Below, piece after piece: positions 1 through 6,510 of a stretch of DNA of 36,641 nt. The first letter of the stretch is position 1; every line of letters starts with the position of its first letter. The notes beneath the pieces were generated by a model. It was not told the origin of the DNA and did no database searches. It saw only the letters and a program-made list of their open reading frames with translations. This stretch comes from Candidatus Woesearchaeota archaeon. Lineage in GTDB: Archaea; Nanobdellota; Nanobdellia; Woesearchaeales; UBA10216. Position numbers and translations under genes: made by a program. The DNA is taken from positions 1-36,641 of the forward strand of contig JACPBX010000010.1 in NCBI GenBank assembly GCA_016180085.1. Reading direction: 5' to 3'.

Positions 1-38
1 GTGATTCCTGCTGCCAATGCTGTTGTTAAAGGCTTCAC
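1..38 (-). CDS. 5' end of a divergent gene, cut by the window edge
   Basis: Only the first 12 or so codons are inside the window. A GTG at 36-38 (minus strand) follows GAGGTGAT at a spacing of 4-5 nt, a strong archaeal Shine-Dalgarno. The readable start is MKPLTTALAAGIT, which could begin a signal peptide or membrane segment. It is transcribed away from the PadR-type regulator and shares its palindromic intergenic region, so it is a likely target of that regulator. The product cannot be named. Confidence 0.5.
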   Translation of the reverse strand, partial: MKPLTTALAAGI

Positions 39-58
39 ATTTATCACCTCACGGCTCA

Positions 59-102
59 ATATATCTAATTTTAGATATATCTAAAAGGATAAAGTATATA
101 AA
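59..102. promoter_or_regulatory. Divergent promoter with overlapping palindromes before the PadR-type gene
   Basis: Arms ATATATCTAA (59-68) and TTAGATATAT (71-80) form a perfect inverted repeat with a 2-nt spacer. A second perfect palindrome, TAGATATATCTA, overlaps it at 72-83. The TATA box GTATATAAA lies at 94-102, about 25 nt before the ATG at 127, which fits a leaderless transcript. The palindromes abut the promoter and face the divergent gene, as expected of an autoregulatory operator. Binding by the adjacent regulator is inference. Confidence 0.6.
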
Positions 103-126
103 TGTTTTGATTACAACAGTGCAACA

Positions 127-546
127 ATGGCTGCTCCTGACATAAAAATAAACAACCTGGTGAAGCTCAACGCGCTGCTGCTGCTGAGCAAGCGGAAAAT
201 CCACGGCTATGAGATAATAAAGGCGCTCCAGCACAACCTTGGCACGAGGATAAGCGCAAGCCAGGTTTACCCTTTCCTCGGAATCCTCAAAAGGAAAGGA
301 TACATCGACCATTCAAAAACGGACAAGAGAGACAAGAAGGAATACTCCCTGACAGCTGCAGGGAAGGAGTTCATGCGCCGCATAACCGCGCGCCTCGCAT
401 CCGTGATTGACCTGGCAATAATGTCAGCAATCAAAACCTGCGCCCACTGCAACTGCGAGGTCTACAAGGGCGGCTATGAGAAGCGCATCAGGGACAAACT
501 GCTCTACTTCTGCTGCAGGAACTGCGCGAGGAGCTACAGGGGCTAG
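127..546 (+). CDS. PadR-like winged-helix regulator with C-terminal TRASH-like metal-binding cluster
   Basis: 139 aa. Residues about 10-90 read as a PadR-type winged helix: HGYEIIKAL early, then VYPFLGILKRKGYI as the recognition region and a basic wing ending EYSLTAAGKEF. The last 37 residues hold CAHCNC and FCCRNCARSYRG, spaced like the two halves of a TRASH/YHS zinc-finger-like domain known from archaeal metal sensors. A metal-responsive DNA-binding role is therefore likely; the metal cannot be told from sequence. The start is supported by a TATA box 25 nt upstream. It sits next to a divergent gene with shared palindromes, the usual layout of a local repressor. Confidence 0.75.
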   Translation: MAAPDIKINNLVKLNALLLLSKRKIHGYEIIKALQHNLGTRISASQVYPFLGILKRKGYIDHSKTDKRDKKEYSLTAAGKEFMRRITARLASVIDLAIMSAIKTCAHCNCEVYKGGYEKRIRDKLLYFCCRNCARSYRG

Positions 547-669
547 ATAAAACTGGTGAGTGATGATTGAGCATAAGCGGTGTAGTTGCTCCGATTGAAG
601 GGAGAGCACAGTGGGGGTCGAACACCGTAGCCGAAGGCGAGGAGCGGAGAAATGAAGTTGGGCGCCGTT

Positions 670-1293
670 TCACATCTGAAGGATTGTAGTGATAAACTTA
701 TATCCAAATTTAATCGCAAAATAAAGTAGTATTAATCCAGCGGCCAATGAGATATATTTGAAATTCTTTTGATTTATGAATCTTCTACCTCCATGAATTA
801 AAGAAATTAGGAATATAAAGAAAATAATAACGCCAATTAAAATTCCTATACTTAGAAATAAACCTCTACTAAAAGAGGCAGAACTGGAAGCTAAATCGGC
901 TCCCATTATTCCAGTCCATAATAATAAAATGGCTGGGTTGGAAATCGTTAATACAATTCCTGGAATGAAATGCTTTTTGCTTTCAACGTTTTCAGAGATG
1001 TCTAACTCTTTATTTTTGAAAAAATCTTTAATTGCACTATAGGAAAGATAGAATAGAACCATCACTCCAAAAAATAATAAGATTATATTAAAGATTTTTG
1101 ATTGTGTTAAGAATGATAAACCGAACACAACAAGAAGAAGGTAAACTATTAATGCAATCATCACACCTAAGCAAAAAGAAGCGGAAGACTTCCAACCTTC
1201 TTTTAATCCTCTTCTAATTACTTCAATGTTTGTTGGGCCAAGGGGAGCTGTAATTGATAAACCAAGTAATACGCCTGATAGTATTGTATTCAT
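670..1293 (-). CDS. LysE/RhtB-family amino-acid exporter
   Basis: 207 aa, the usual length of the LysE/RhtB family, with about six hydrophobic segments. The N-terminal LGLSITAPLGPTNIEVIRRG matches the family's conserved first-helix region (PGP/PLGP), and SNPAILLLWTGI matches the second conserved NP motif. The expected role is proton-driven export of an amino acid or related small molecule through the cytoplasmic membrane; the substrate is not predictable. TTTATTAA about 26 nt before the ATG suggests a leaderless transcript. The gene is visibly more A+T rich than its flanks (many AAT/ATT/AAA codons), so recent acquisition is plausible. It is isolated, with no operon partner. Confidence 0.8.
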   Translation of the reverse strand: MNTILSGVLLGLSITAPLGPTNIEVIRRGLKEGWKSSASFCLGVMIALIVYLLLVVFGLSFLTQSKIFNIILLFFGVMVLFYLSYSAIKDFFKNKELDISENVESKKHFIPGIVLTISNPAILLLWTGIMGADLASSSASFSRGLFLSIGILIGVIIFFIFLISLIHGGRRFINQKNFKYISLAAGLILLYFAIKFGYKFITTILQM

Positions 1294-1471
1294 CTATTAT
1301 AGATTAAATTTGGAACTTAATAAAGATTACTGAAAGTTTAACTTTATAGGCGCCCAAATTTATTGCATTTAACTGTTCATATCCGCAAATCCGGCTTTTT
1401 GATGGTCTGAAAGACTGTGGAACGGCTAAATTCTGGGAATTGGAGGCGTAGGTTGCCTATGCTGCTGTGGC

Positions 1472-1669
1472 GTGCAAATCGGCAGTGGCCGATTGCACAC
1501 AACATCGGCAACAGCCGATGCGTATAGGCGGCGTAACCGCCTATATTCCGCATAGCGGAATTGTGTCCAGTGGCTTCTTTGGGCGTTTTTGACCGCTGCC
1601 ATGAGTAAAAGTGTGAAAGGTTTGCGGCTATTGCCGAAGGATTTACGGATTTTTGTGCCCACTGGACAC
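1472..1669. repeat. Array of four adjacent hairpins plus a flanking 11-bp inverted repeat, in a gene-free gap
   Basis: The interval 1294-1718 (about 425 bp) has no credible gene. It holds, back to back, four stem-loops: GTGCAAATCGGC/GCCGATTGCAC (1472-1498, one bulged A), CATCGGC/GCCGATG (1503-1520), TATAGGCGG/CCGCCTATA (1523-1545) and TTCCGC/GCGGAA (1546-1560). GTGTCCAGTGG (1563-1573) and CCACTGGACAC (1659-1669) then form a perfect inverted repeat around an 85-nt loop. The ORFs called here on either strand are artefacts of this structure. It may be a structured RNA, a REP-like element or a mobile-element end; no function is shown. Confidence 0.7.
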
Positions 1670-1718
1670 TGGACAAGTGCGGGCAAGCTTTATAAGCAGA
1701 AACTGCTGTGCAAGCGCC

Positions 1719-2558
1719 ATGGACCAAAACAAGGCACTGATAGCTTTTCAGGGCAAGAATATCAGGAGGACATGGTTCAATGATGAGTGGTGGTTTGTGG
1801 CAGCAGACATAATCTCAGCCCTGACAAACTCTACAGACCCCTCAGGCTATCTAAAAGATATGCGCAGAAGAGATGAGGGGTTCGCACAAGGGTGGGGGCA
1901 AATTGCCACCCCCCTTCCAATAGACACGTCCGGAGGGCAGCAAAAAATGAGCTGCGTTTCAACTAAGGGGGCTTTCAGGCTCATCCAATCAGTACCTTCA
2001 CCAATGGCAGAGCCGTTCAAGCAATGGCTTGCACAGGTGGGATACGAAAGAGTGCAGGAAATAGAAAATCCTGAACTGGCCCAAAAGCGAATGAGGGGAT
2101 TATACAAGGCAAAGGGCTATTCTGATGACTGGATAGAAAAGAGAGTTAGAGGCATTGCTATAAGAGATGAATTAACAGAGGAATGGAAGAAAAGGGGCGT
2201 TTTGGAAGAAAGAGATTATGCTATTCTCACAGCAGAAATATCAAAAGCCACATTTGGCATGACTCCGGAGGAATACAAAAGATTCAAGGGGCTGAAAAGA
2301 GAAAACCTGCGAGACCATATGAATGACTTAGAACTGATTTTTTCAATGTTGGGAGAAAGAGTGTCCACTGAAATCACAAGAAAAGAAGATGCACAAGGAT
2401 ATACTGAAGTGGAAGGTGCTGCTAAAAGAGGCGGAAGAGTGGCAGGAAATGCAAGAAAAGAAACTGAGCAGGAATTAGGCCGACCCGTTACATCAAGCGA
2501 AAACTATCTTTCAGAACCGGAAAAAAAGAAAAAGCTAGAAGATAAAAGCAAGAAATAA
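1719..2558 (+). CDS. dinD: DinD-like protein with Bro-N antirepressor domain
   Basis: 279 aa from the ATG at 1719. The ORF track begins 66 nt earlier, but TTTATAAG lies about 27 nt before this ATG, which fits a leaderless start. Residues 1-110 form a Bro-N domain (IRRTWFNDEWWFVAADI early, AEPFKQWLAQVGYERVQEI later). The rest matches my memory of the bacterial DNA-damage-inducible protein DinD: YSDDWIEKRVRGIAIRDELT, then KRENLRDHMNDLELIFSMLG and an Ala/Gly/Lys-rich tail. DinD binds or antagonises RecA filaments in E. coli; whether it meets RadA here is unknown. High similarity to a bacterial family plus an accessory setting suggests horizontal transfer. Confidence 0.8.
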   Translation: MDQNKALIAFQGKNIRRTWFNDEWWFVAADIISALTNSTDPSGYLKDMRRRDEGFAQGWGQIATPLPIDTSGGQQKMSCVSTKGAFRLIQSVPSPMAEPFKQWLAQVGYERVQEIENPELAQKRMRGLYKAKGYSDDWIEKRVRGIAIRDELTEEWKKRGVLEERDYAILTAEISKATFGMTPEEYKRFKGLKRENLRDHMNDLELIFSMLGERVSTEITRKEDAQGYTEVEGAAKRGGRVAGNARKETEQELGRPVTSSENYLSEPEKKKKLEDKSKK

Positions 2559-2716
2559 AGGAACCCTCCAACACGTTCGTTCCGTTCTAGTAAAATGCCC
2601 CCTATCAGTTGCTACCCACTAAAAATTATTGAACTTAACGTAGGCAGTTTCGAGAAGTTGTTGCCACTCTTAAAATTATGATAACGAGTAGCAAATACGC
2701 GTATTCACTAGTTAAG

Positions 2717-2754
2717 TTTAAATAGTTAAACAGTTTAACTGTTAAACTGGTGAT
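2717..2754 (+). promoter_or_regulatory. Promoter, palindromic operator and RBS of the AbrB/PIN module
   Basis: TATA box TTTAAATA is at 2717-2724. Two overlapping perfect inverted repeats follow: AGTTAAA-CAG-TTTAACT (2724-2740) and AGTTTAAC-T-GTTAAACT (2732-2748). GGTGAT at 2749-2754 is a Shine-Dalgarno 5 nt before the ATG at 2760. The repeats lie between TATA box and start, where binding would block transcription, as for self-regulating AbrB-type antitoxins. Confidence 0.7.
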
Positions 2755-2759
2755 GTGAA

Positions 2760-3026
2760 ATGGAGGAAGAACTGGTTAAAATGTCGCCAAAGGGACAGCT
2801 TGTAGTGCCTAAGGAAATAAGGCTTAGTGAAAGGTTCAAGCCAACCGACAGGTTTGTGGCTTTTGGCGTCAAGGGCGGAGTGCTGTTCAAGAAGGTAGCC
2901 ATACCTACCGTAAAGGCAGAATTTGAGTCTTTATCAAGAGAGATAGCCGAACAGTTTAAAGCCAGAAACGTCAAAGAAAAGGACGTTGAAGAGGCCATCA
3001 AATGGGCAAGGCAAAGACAACACTAG
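2760..3026 (+). CDS. AbrB/SpoVT-type antitoxin
   Basis: 88 aa. Residues about 5-48 show the swapped-hairpin AbrB pattern: VKMSPKGQLVVPKEIR followed by DRFVAFGVKGGVLFKK. Such antitoxins dimerise, bind their own promoter and neutralise a partner toxin through the C-terminal helix, here about residues 55-88 and rich in Glu and Lys. The gene overlaps the PIN toxin by 25 nt in another frame, the tight coupling expected of a toxin-antitoxin pair. A palindromic operator lies directly upstream. Confidence 0.85.
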   Translation: MEEELVKMSPKGQLVVPKEIRLSERFKPTDRFVAFGVKGGVLFKKVAIPTVKAEFESLSREIAEQFKARNVKEKDVEEAIKWARQRQH

Positions 3027-3505
3027 ACACCAACATACTTATTTCTGCTTTTGGATGGAAAGGGAAGCCAATGCAAGTGCTTGCAATGGCAGTTGAGGGA
3101 AAATTTGAGCTTGTCACTTCTGATAAGCAGTTTAATGAGCTTGAACGCGTTCTTGACTATCCAAAATTCCGTTTTACAGAAAAGCAGAAAAAGAGGTTTA
3201 AAGCCTTGATTCTATCAGTAGCAACTCTAGTCAAGCCCAAAGAGAAAATTAATGCAATTAAGGAAGACCCGGATGACAATATGATTTTGGAGTGCGGCGT
3301 TGCAGGAAAGGTTGATTACATAGTCACAGGAGACCCTGATTTACTAAAATTGAAGGAATTCAGAGGCATCAAAATAAGGACGGCAAAGGAGTTTTTAAAA
3401 GAGGGCAGAAAGGACAATACAAAAGAACTTTTCCAGAGATTTCTCAACCGCCCAAGGGTTGATTTTGGCAAAGACTTTCTGAATGAAATAGACACGACAA
3501 TGTGA
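3002..3505 (+). CDS. PIN-domain toxin (putative toxin component, PIN family)
   Basis: 167 aa. The N-terminus LDTNILISAFGWKGKPMQVL gives the first catalytic Asp in the form typical of the COG1569-like PIN toxins. A conserved Glu lies in FNELERVL, and later acidic residues in KEDPDDNMILECG and YIVTGDPDLL complete a Mg-dependent RNase site. The expected activity is cleavage of a specific RNA when not bound by the antitoxin. It overlaps the upstream AbrB-type gene. The last 30 residues after TAKEFL extend beyond the usual fold. Confidence 0.85.
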   Translation: MGKAKTTLDTNILISAFGWKGKPMQVLAMAVEGKFELVTSDKQFNELERVLDYPKFRFTEKQKKRFKALILSVATLVKPKEKINAIKEDPDDNMILECGVAGKVDYIVTGDPDLLKLKEFRGIKIRTAKEFLKEGRKDNTKELFQRFLNRPRVDFGKDFLNEIDTTM

Positions 3506-3546
3506 AACGTGACACAGCATTTGACAAAGTGAAAGACATACAAAGA

Positions 3547-3729
3547 AGTGAAGGGATTCGCTGACGCTGCAAACGGCTAAAAACCGGCAGGCTCACTGCA
3601 CAGTCCAGCCGCCGTCAGCAACAATCGTCGTTCCTGTAGTGAAGGGATTCGCTGACGCTGCAAACGGCTAAAAACCGGCAGGCTCACTGCACAGTCCAGC
3701 CGCCGTCAGCAACAATCGTCGTTCCTGTA
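3547..3729. repeat. 91-bp tandem duplication at the 3' end of the SDR gene
   Basis: Bases 3547-3638 and 3638-3729 are identical over 92 nt at an offset of 91, so this is a perfect head-to-tail duplication. The unit contains the last 15 or so codons of the SDR gene, its stop and downstream sequence. The SDR uses the copy next to its body and ends at 3684; the outer copy leaves an orphan tail with stop at 3593. Perfect identity implies a very recent event or an assembly artefact. Confidence 0.95.
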
Positions 3730-4439
3730 ACGAATGATGACTCGTCAGATGCAAGGTAAAGGGCAGCGTAGGCTATGTCTTCAGGCTCGCCCAGCCTGCC
3801 GATGACCGTTGCCTGGAGCATGCCCTGCATGGTTTTCTTGTCATTCAGGATTCCCTTTGTCATCCCGGTCTTTATTACTCCGGGGCAGATAGCGTTTACC
3901 CGTATCTTGTTTGGTGCAAAATCAAGCGCCATGGATTTTGTAAGCTCAATCAGGCCGCCTTTTGACGCGCAGTAGGCAGCAATCTTTGCAAAGGCAACGC
4001 AGCCTGCAATCGAGGCAGTGTTGATTATCGAGCCCCCGCCTGCCCTGGCCATTTCAGGGATGGCATACTTTGAGCACAGCCATGCGCCCTTCAGGTTAAT
4101 GTCAATAACCCGGTTCCAGTCCTGCTCAGTGCACTCGACAGCATTGCCCCAGCGGACAATGCCTGCGTTGTTGTACAGGATATTCAGCTTGCCGAAGTTC
4201 TTGACAGCTGCGGCAACGATTGCCCTTGCATCAGAGTCTCTGGACACATCTGCCTTTACAAAAACAGACTTTCCTTTTGCCCTGGCAATCAGGCCAACAG
4301 TTCCCCTGCCGCCCTTTTCGTCATAGTCCGCAACAACGACCTTGGCGCCTTCCCTGGCAAAAAGAATTGCAGAAGCCCGCCCTATGCCGGAGCCTGCCCC
4401 TGTAACTATGGCAACTTTGCCTTTCAATCGATTAGCCAT
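3684..4439 (-). CDS. SDR-family NAD(P)-dependent oxidoreductase
   Basis: 251 aa, normal for classical short-chain dehydrogenases. The Rossmann nucleotide motif TGAGSGIG is at about residue 12, NNAG at about 88, the catalytic Ser in NTASIAG, and Tyr/Lys in YCASKGG. The C-terminus GTTIVADGGW is the family signature. An Asp in VVADYDEK after beta-2 favours NAD over NADP. The substrate is unknown. I prefer the ATG at 4439 over the track's 4472 because GGTGG lies 6 nt upstream and MANRLKGKVAIVTG is a normal SDR start; this also leaves a 13-nt gap to the upstream gene, so it probably ends that operon. Confidence 0.88.
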   Translation of the reverse strand: MANRLKGKVAIVTGAGSGIGRASAILFAREGAKVVVADYDEKGGRGTVGLIARAKGKSVFVKADVSRDSDARAIVAAAVKNFGKLNILYNNAGIVRWGNAVECTEQDWNRVIDINLKGAWLCSKYAIPEMARAGGGSIINTASIAGCVAFAKIAAYCASKGGLIELTKSMALDFAPNKIRVNAICPGVIKTGMTKGILNDKKTMQGMLQATVIGRLGEPEDIAYAALYLASDESSFVTGTTIVADGGWTVQ

Positions 4440-4452
4440 TGCAACCACCCCT

Positions 4453-4983
4453 TTATTCCTTGCAGCAGTCAATGATCTTCTTAAATATTTCTGCTATCCT
4501 GGAGAGCCCTGTCTTGCTTGCTTCCTTGCCAGATGAGCCTGTTTCGCTGCTTACACCGCTTATGCTGCTCTTGGCGTCTTTCCCGATGCTTTCCGGGCTG
4601 TTAACAGCCCAAAACAGGCTGTAAAGGTTGAAAGCCTCAATGAACATCTCCTCTGCTTCCTTCTTCCTGCCGTCATGCAGGTATTTTGTGCCCACTTCAG
4701 TCAGCCTCATGGTTGCAGCCAGCAGGTGCTTGCTGATGCACCAGTCCTCGCCCTTGTTGTCCCTTACTATCTTCTTCAGCAGCCTTTTCCTGAGCTCCCT
4801 GGTCTGCTCAAGCATAGGCAGGTATTGCCCGTTGTTTGTTTTCACAAAGCTGAACAGGAAGTGCTCTTCCAGGCTGATGAGGTTCATTATGCCTATGCTA
4901 AGGTCCTCGCCCAAGGACAGGTCCAGCTTGTTCCTGGCCTTAACCTCTTCAACCTGCTTAATGAAGTTTTCAACGTCTTTCAT
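4453..4983 (-). CDS. Helical protein of unknown function, coupled to the membrane protein upstream
   Basis: 176 aa from the ATG at 4983. That ATG overlaps the upstream gene's TGA as ATGA, so I reject the longer ORF that runs through the neighbour. The sequence is almost all helix: residues 1-130 are rich in Leu, Glu and Lys (LISLEEHFLFSFV, RELRKRLLKKIVRD), resembling a helical bundle. A Ser/Gly-rich linker follows, then a C-terminal helix ending KKIIDCCKE, with two adjacent cysteines near the end. No signal peptide or enzyme motif is visible. Translational coupling suggests it works with the 4980-5540 membrane protein. Confidence 0.7.
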   Translation of the reverse strand: MKDVENFIKQVEEVKARNKLDLSLGEDLSIGIMNLISLEEHFLFSFVKTNNGQYLPMLEQTRELRKRLLKKIVRDNKGEDWCISKHLLAATMRLTEVGTKYLHDGRKKEAEEMFIEAFNLYSLFWAVNSPESIGKDAKSSISGVSSETGSSGKEASKTGLSRIAEIFKKIIDCCKE

Positions 4984-5540
4984 TTTGTCACAAAATAAAA
5001 TACCGCGCCGGTTGCCGCCAGGCAAAGCAGCGTTACTATTATGCCCTGAAACGGCATAAGGCTCTTCCCGCCGCGAACCTTCCTTATCCACTTGTGCAGG
5101 GCAAACGCGCCAACAGTCACAGCTGTGCCTGCAAGCGTTCCCACGAGCAGCTTGTCAACGCCAAACAGGTGATATGCCGGATCGGGCGAGCCGAGAAGCT
5201 TCGCCAGGTAAAGCGTCAGGAGAGTAAGGCCCAAAGATGCTATGATAAAAATCGTTGACTGGTATGGCATTAGCTCCCTGCCACTCCTTTTCTTTTTCAG
5301 CCATGTGCCAAACCAAAGTGCAGTGGAAACGACAAACCCGCCAATAAAAGTCCCTGTAACGGCATCATCAACGCCAAGAAACCTTGTTGCCGCAACCCCT
5401 CCGGCGGTTGCTGCAGCGCACAGAGGGCAGTGCGCCATCACAGGCTTTGCCATTGCCAAAGCAGATGCAGCTGACGCAGCCACTCCAGCAGCAAATTTCA
5501 ACGCAACGCCCCTGGCTCCCCTGAATGGTCCCATTTGCAA
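4980..5540 (-). CDS. Membrane protein with a CPLC motif and an internal duplication
   Basis: 186 aa with about six hydrophobic segments. The first segment leads to MAHCPLCAAATAGG, a CxxC at about residues 38-41 that should lie at the outer face. Two copies of a roughly 65-residue unit follow. Both have the pattern GVD..-GT..G-W-K..R.G..LMP(Y/F)Q and then a membrane helix, so the protein arose by duplication. I know of no named family. The neighbours (PCYCGC protein upstream, coupled helical protein downstream) and the CxxC suggest a redox or metal role at the membrane. ATGA overlap with the downstream gene. Confidence 0.75.
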   Translation of the reverse strand: MQMGPFRGARGVALKFAAGVAASAASALAMAKPVMAHCPLCAAATAGGVAATRFLGVDDAVTGTFIGGFVVSTALWFGTWLKKKRSGRELMPYQSTIFIIASLGLTLLTLYLAKLLGSPDPAYHLFGVDKLLVGTLAGTAVTVGAFALHKWIRKVRGGKSLMPFQGIIVTLLCLAATGAVFYFVTK

Positions 5541-5560
5541 AACCCTGTGCCTTATGCTGC

Positions 5561-6118
5561 TTATGCTGGCGGCATCGGAGGATTCATGTCCATGCCTCTC
5601 TGCGAAGGCGCAATGCTGTTGTATTTTGTGTCAATAAGGTCCCTGACCTGCTTCAGAGTGTAGCCCTTGTTCAGCATGTCATCAGCCATGACCGCCAGGT
5701 CAACGCAGTATGGGCAGTCAATTGCAGCGTGGTCCTCCCAGTCGCCGCCTGTCTGGACAAAGCAGTCATACAGGTTATTCATCTTGGGAATGGTCTTGCC
5801 CCTGTGGCTCATGGCATGCATCCCGCAGCCGCAATGGCACGTAAGAAACTTGAACTCATCTTTCCTGGCTACTGCAACCTCGTAGGCCTTCATCGTCTTG
5901 GCGTTTCTCGTGGCAAAAGCCGGCAGGTCAAGGCTTGCAGTCACCGCGCCTGTGGCTCCCGCAGCTCCTGTATCTTCAGTCACAGATGCAGCACCCCGGG
6001 CTGCGGGGCTGTGGTCGCTGCTGTCGCCTTCGCCGGAATATAGCTTCATCATAGGCGCGCCAATGCTTAAAACAAGCAACGCAATAATCATGACAGAAAC
6101 CCACTTTGAAATTGCCAT
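5561..6118 (-). CDS. Membrane-anchored PCYCGC-motif family protein
   Basis: 185 aa. Residues 6-24 are a membrane anchor, followed by an Ala/Thr/Ser/Gly-rich linker to about 65. The folded part carries FLTCHCGCGMHAMSHRG and later DCF, DHAAIDCPYCVDLA and a TLKQVRDLIDTKY helix. This is the layout of the PCYCGC family (PF13798 type), a Cys-rich extracytoplasmic family whose function is not settled; its clustered Cys/His suggest metal or cofactor binding. Here the first motif is TCHCGC rather than PCYCGC. It heads the minus-strand operon 6118-3684 and has its own TATA box with a candidate BlaI-like site. Confidence 0.8.
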   Translation of the reverse strand: MAISKWVSVMIIALLVLSIGAPMMKLYSGEGDSSDHSPAARGAASVTEDTGAAGATGAVTASLDLPAFATRNAKTMKAYEVAVARKDEFKFLTCHCGCGMHAMSHRGKTIPKMNNLYDCFVQTGGDWEDHAAIDCPYCVDLAVMADDMLNKGYTLKQVRDLIDTKYNSIAPSQRGMDMNPPMPPA

Positions 6119-6180
6119 TTTTCCCTCACCCTCGCTGTCGCCAGCTTTGTTTGTCAGCTTTCCGCTAGCTTTTCAGTCTG

Positions 6181-6203
6181 TGTAAAGCTTTTAGTATATA
6201 AAG
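6181..6203 (-). promoter_or_regulatory. Promoter of the PCYCGC operon with a BlaI-like half-palindrome
   Basis: The minus-strand TATA box CTTTATATAC covers 6194-6203. Next to it, TGTAAAGCTTT at 6181-6191 is identical over 11 nt to the core of the perfect palindrome in the BlaI divergent promoter (13800-13810); the outer three bases differ. The site would sit between TATA box and the likely transcription start, a repressing position. Shared control is inference from the shared sequence. Confidence 0.5.
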
Positions 6204-6260
6204 TTTTCGTTATATCACAATTTAGATATGTACTCCAGAAGTCTAAGTTGAAGCGCTAAT

Positions 6261-6350
6261 TCATTTTCTCTGAAATTTATCGCGAAGAAACAGTGCTATT
6301 GCTGCCAGAACCAAAACGCCGCCAATTGCCCAAAACAGCTTTGAAAACTG
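6261..6350 (-). pseudogene. C-terminal remnant of a membrane protein related to the 7932-8435 gene
   Basis: The last 29 codons of the ORF 6261-6644 read QFSKLFWAIGGVLVLAAIAL and end RDKFQRK. This aligns with the C-terminal helix of the 7932-8435 protein (FNLIFWTAGGALVALSVILL, then KDKI). The similarity stops at about 6350, where the opposite strand begins to encode a Fur-like tail, so upstream codons of the ORF are antisense noise. I read this as a truncated gene end left by recombination. Confidence 0.5.
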
Positions 6351-6468
6351 CAAAGAAGTACGGCACATCATGCTGAAAAAACTTGATTTCCTGCAGAGGG
6401 AGTTAAAAGGTGGCATCTGCCATTTCCAGATTGACGTGACCGGCTTGTGCGAGAAATGCAGGAAATAA
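6349..6468 (+). pseudogene. C-terminal remnant of a Fur/PerR-family regulator
   Basis: The plus-strand frame 6349-6468 reads CKEVRHIMLKKLDFLQRELK and ends HFQIDVTGLCEKCRK then TAA. This is the shape of the Fur/PerR dimerisation domain end: the second Cys and V of a C..CGKV zinc motif, a helix, a beta strand with His, and the closing GLCEKC zinc pair. The DNA-binding half and first Cys are missing, and upstream codons run into the opposite-strand remnant. There is no start or RBS, so it is a pseudogene fragment. Confidence 0.55.
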
Positions 6469-6510
6469 TGGTGGCAAAGCTTTAAATTCGCCTGTTGATT
6501 CCTTTCAGGG

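Noticed and set aside
547-669. Possible structured RNA between the PadR-type gene and LysE
   Set aside because: CGGTGT/ACACCG and an imperfect GCTCC/GGAGAGC pairing can be drawn, but no promoter or conserved motif supports it.
1472-1560. CRISPR array
   Set aside because: The stems differ from each other and there are no equal direct repeats and spacers. No cas gene is in the window.
1377-1727. 116-aa and 86-aa minus-strand ORFs
   Set aside because: They are reading frames through the hairpin array and the start of the DinD gene, without start signals or recognisable domains.
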